DNA from: Norana najaformis
Lineage: Eukaryota; Annelida; Clitellata; Crassiclitellata; Hormogastridae
NCBI GenBank assembly: GCA_964023275.1
Contig: OZ029927.1
Span: 2,837,715-2,901,714 of the forward strand
Direction: 5' to 3'
DNA length: 64,000 nucleotides
Text below: more model-generated notes on this DNA
The model's input: only the letters and a program-made list of their open reading frames with translations
Told to the model about the DNA's origin: nothing
Database searches by the model: none
The DNA itself: not shown here
How positions within the stretch are numbered: position 1 is the first letter of the stretch

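Noticed and set aside
63800-63900. Open minus-strand stretch ([20 protein letters not shown]) between exons 1 and 2
   Set aside because: Exon 1 and exon 2 are contiguous in human numbering, so no exon is needed here. Possibly a LINE relic.

Overview
This is a nuclear genomic window from an animal, almost certainly an invertebrate. It is AT-rich, has many short coding blocks with GT-AG borders, and is full of LINE, SINE and DNA-transposon remnants and microsatellites; it has no bacterial operon structure. The window lies inside one very large gene on the minus strand: the DNA-dependent protein kinase catalytic subunit (DNA-PKcs, PRKDC). I reconstructed 71 consecutive exons (69 complete, one cut at each window edge), about 9.5 kb of coding sequence or roughly 3,170 codons. 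The phase carries through at every junction and no exon has an in-frame stop, so the gene looks intact. By family knowledge PRKDC is lost in nematodes and many flies, so those lineages are unlikely. I cannot name the species.

Transcription runs from position 64000 down to 1. The first exon seen matches human DNA-PKcs near residue 270, and the last matches the FAT domain near residue 3230. The window therefore holds most of the N-terminal HEAT arm, the whole middle HEAT cradle (including counterparts of the two autophosphorylation clusters around human S2056 and T2609) and the first part of the FAT domain. The start codon and first ~260 residues lie beyond 64000. The rest of FAT, the kinase domain and FATC lie beyond position 1.

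The introns (about 85% of the window) carry the rest of the content: a piggyBac-like element of 2.18 kb with TTAA flanks and an internal ~370-bp tandem repeat (27.9-30.1 kb); a smaller piggyBac remnant (53.3-53.75 kb); a 715-bp hAT-like MITE with an 8-bp target duplication (55.86-56.57 kb); a 362-bp solo LTR with a 4-bp duplication (23.1-23.45 kb); an RTE-like LINE with a 13-bp duplication (19.95-21.08 kb); a CR1/L2-type LINE interrupted by two SINEs (58.5-60.1 kb); a dozen shorter LINE 3' ends; at least four tRNA-derived SINE families, one with a full-length copy and 10-bp duplication (61.6-61.9 kb); and minisatellites with 48-bp and 31-bp units.

The most interesting points are an inverted partial copy of one PRKDC exon in a nearby intron (10150-10185 against 8810-8845), a tandemly duplicated 3' splice site split by a LINE insertion (19.88-21.15 kb), a GC-AG intron fixed by reading frame, and the conserved SQ/TQ phosphorylation sites in an invertebrate DNA-PKcs. 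I found no second protein-coding host gene, no convincing functional tRNA or rRNA, and no CRISPR.
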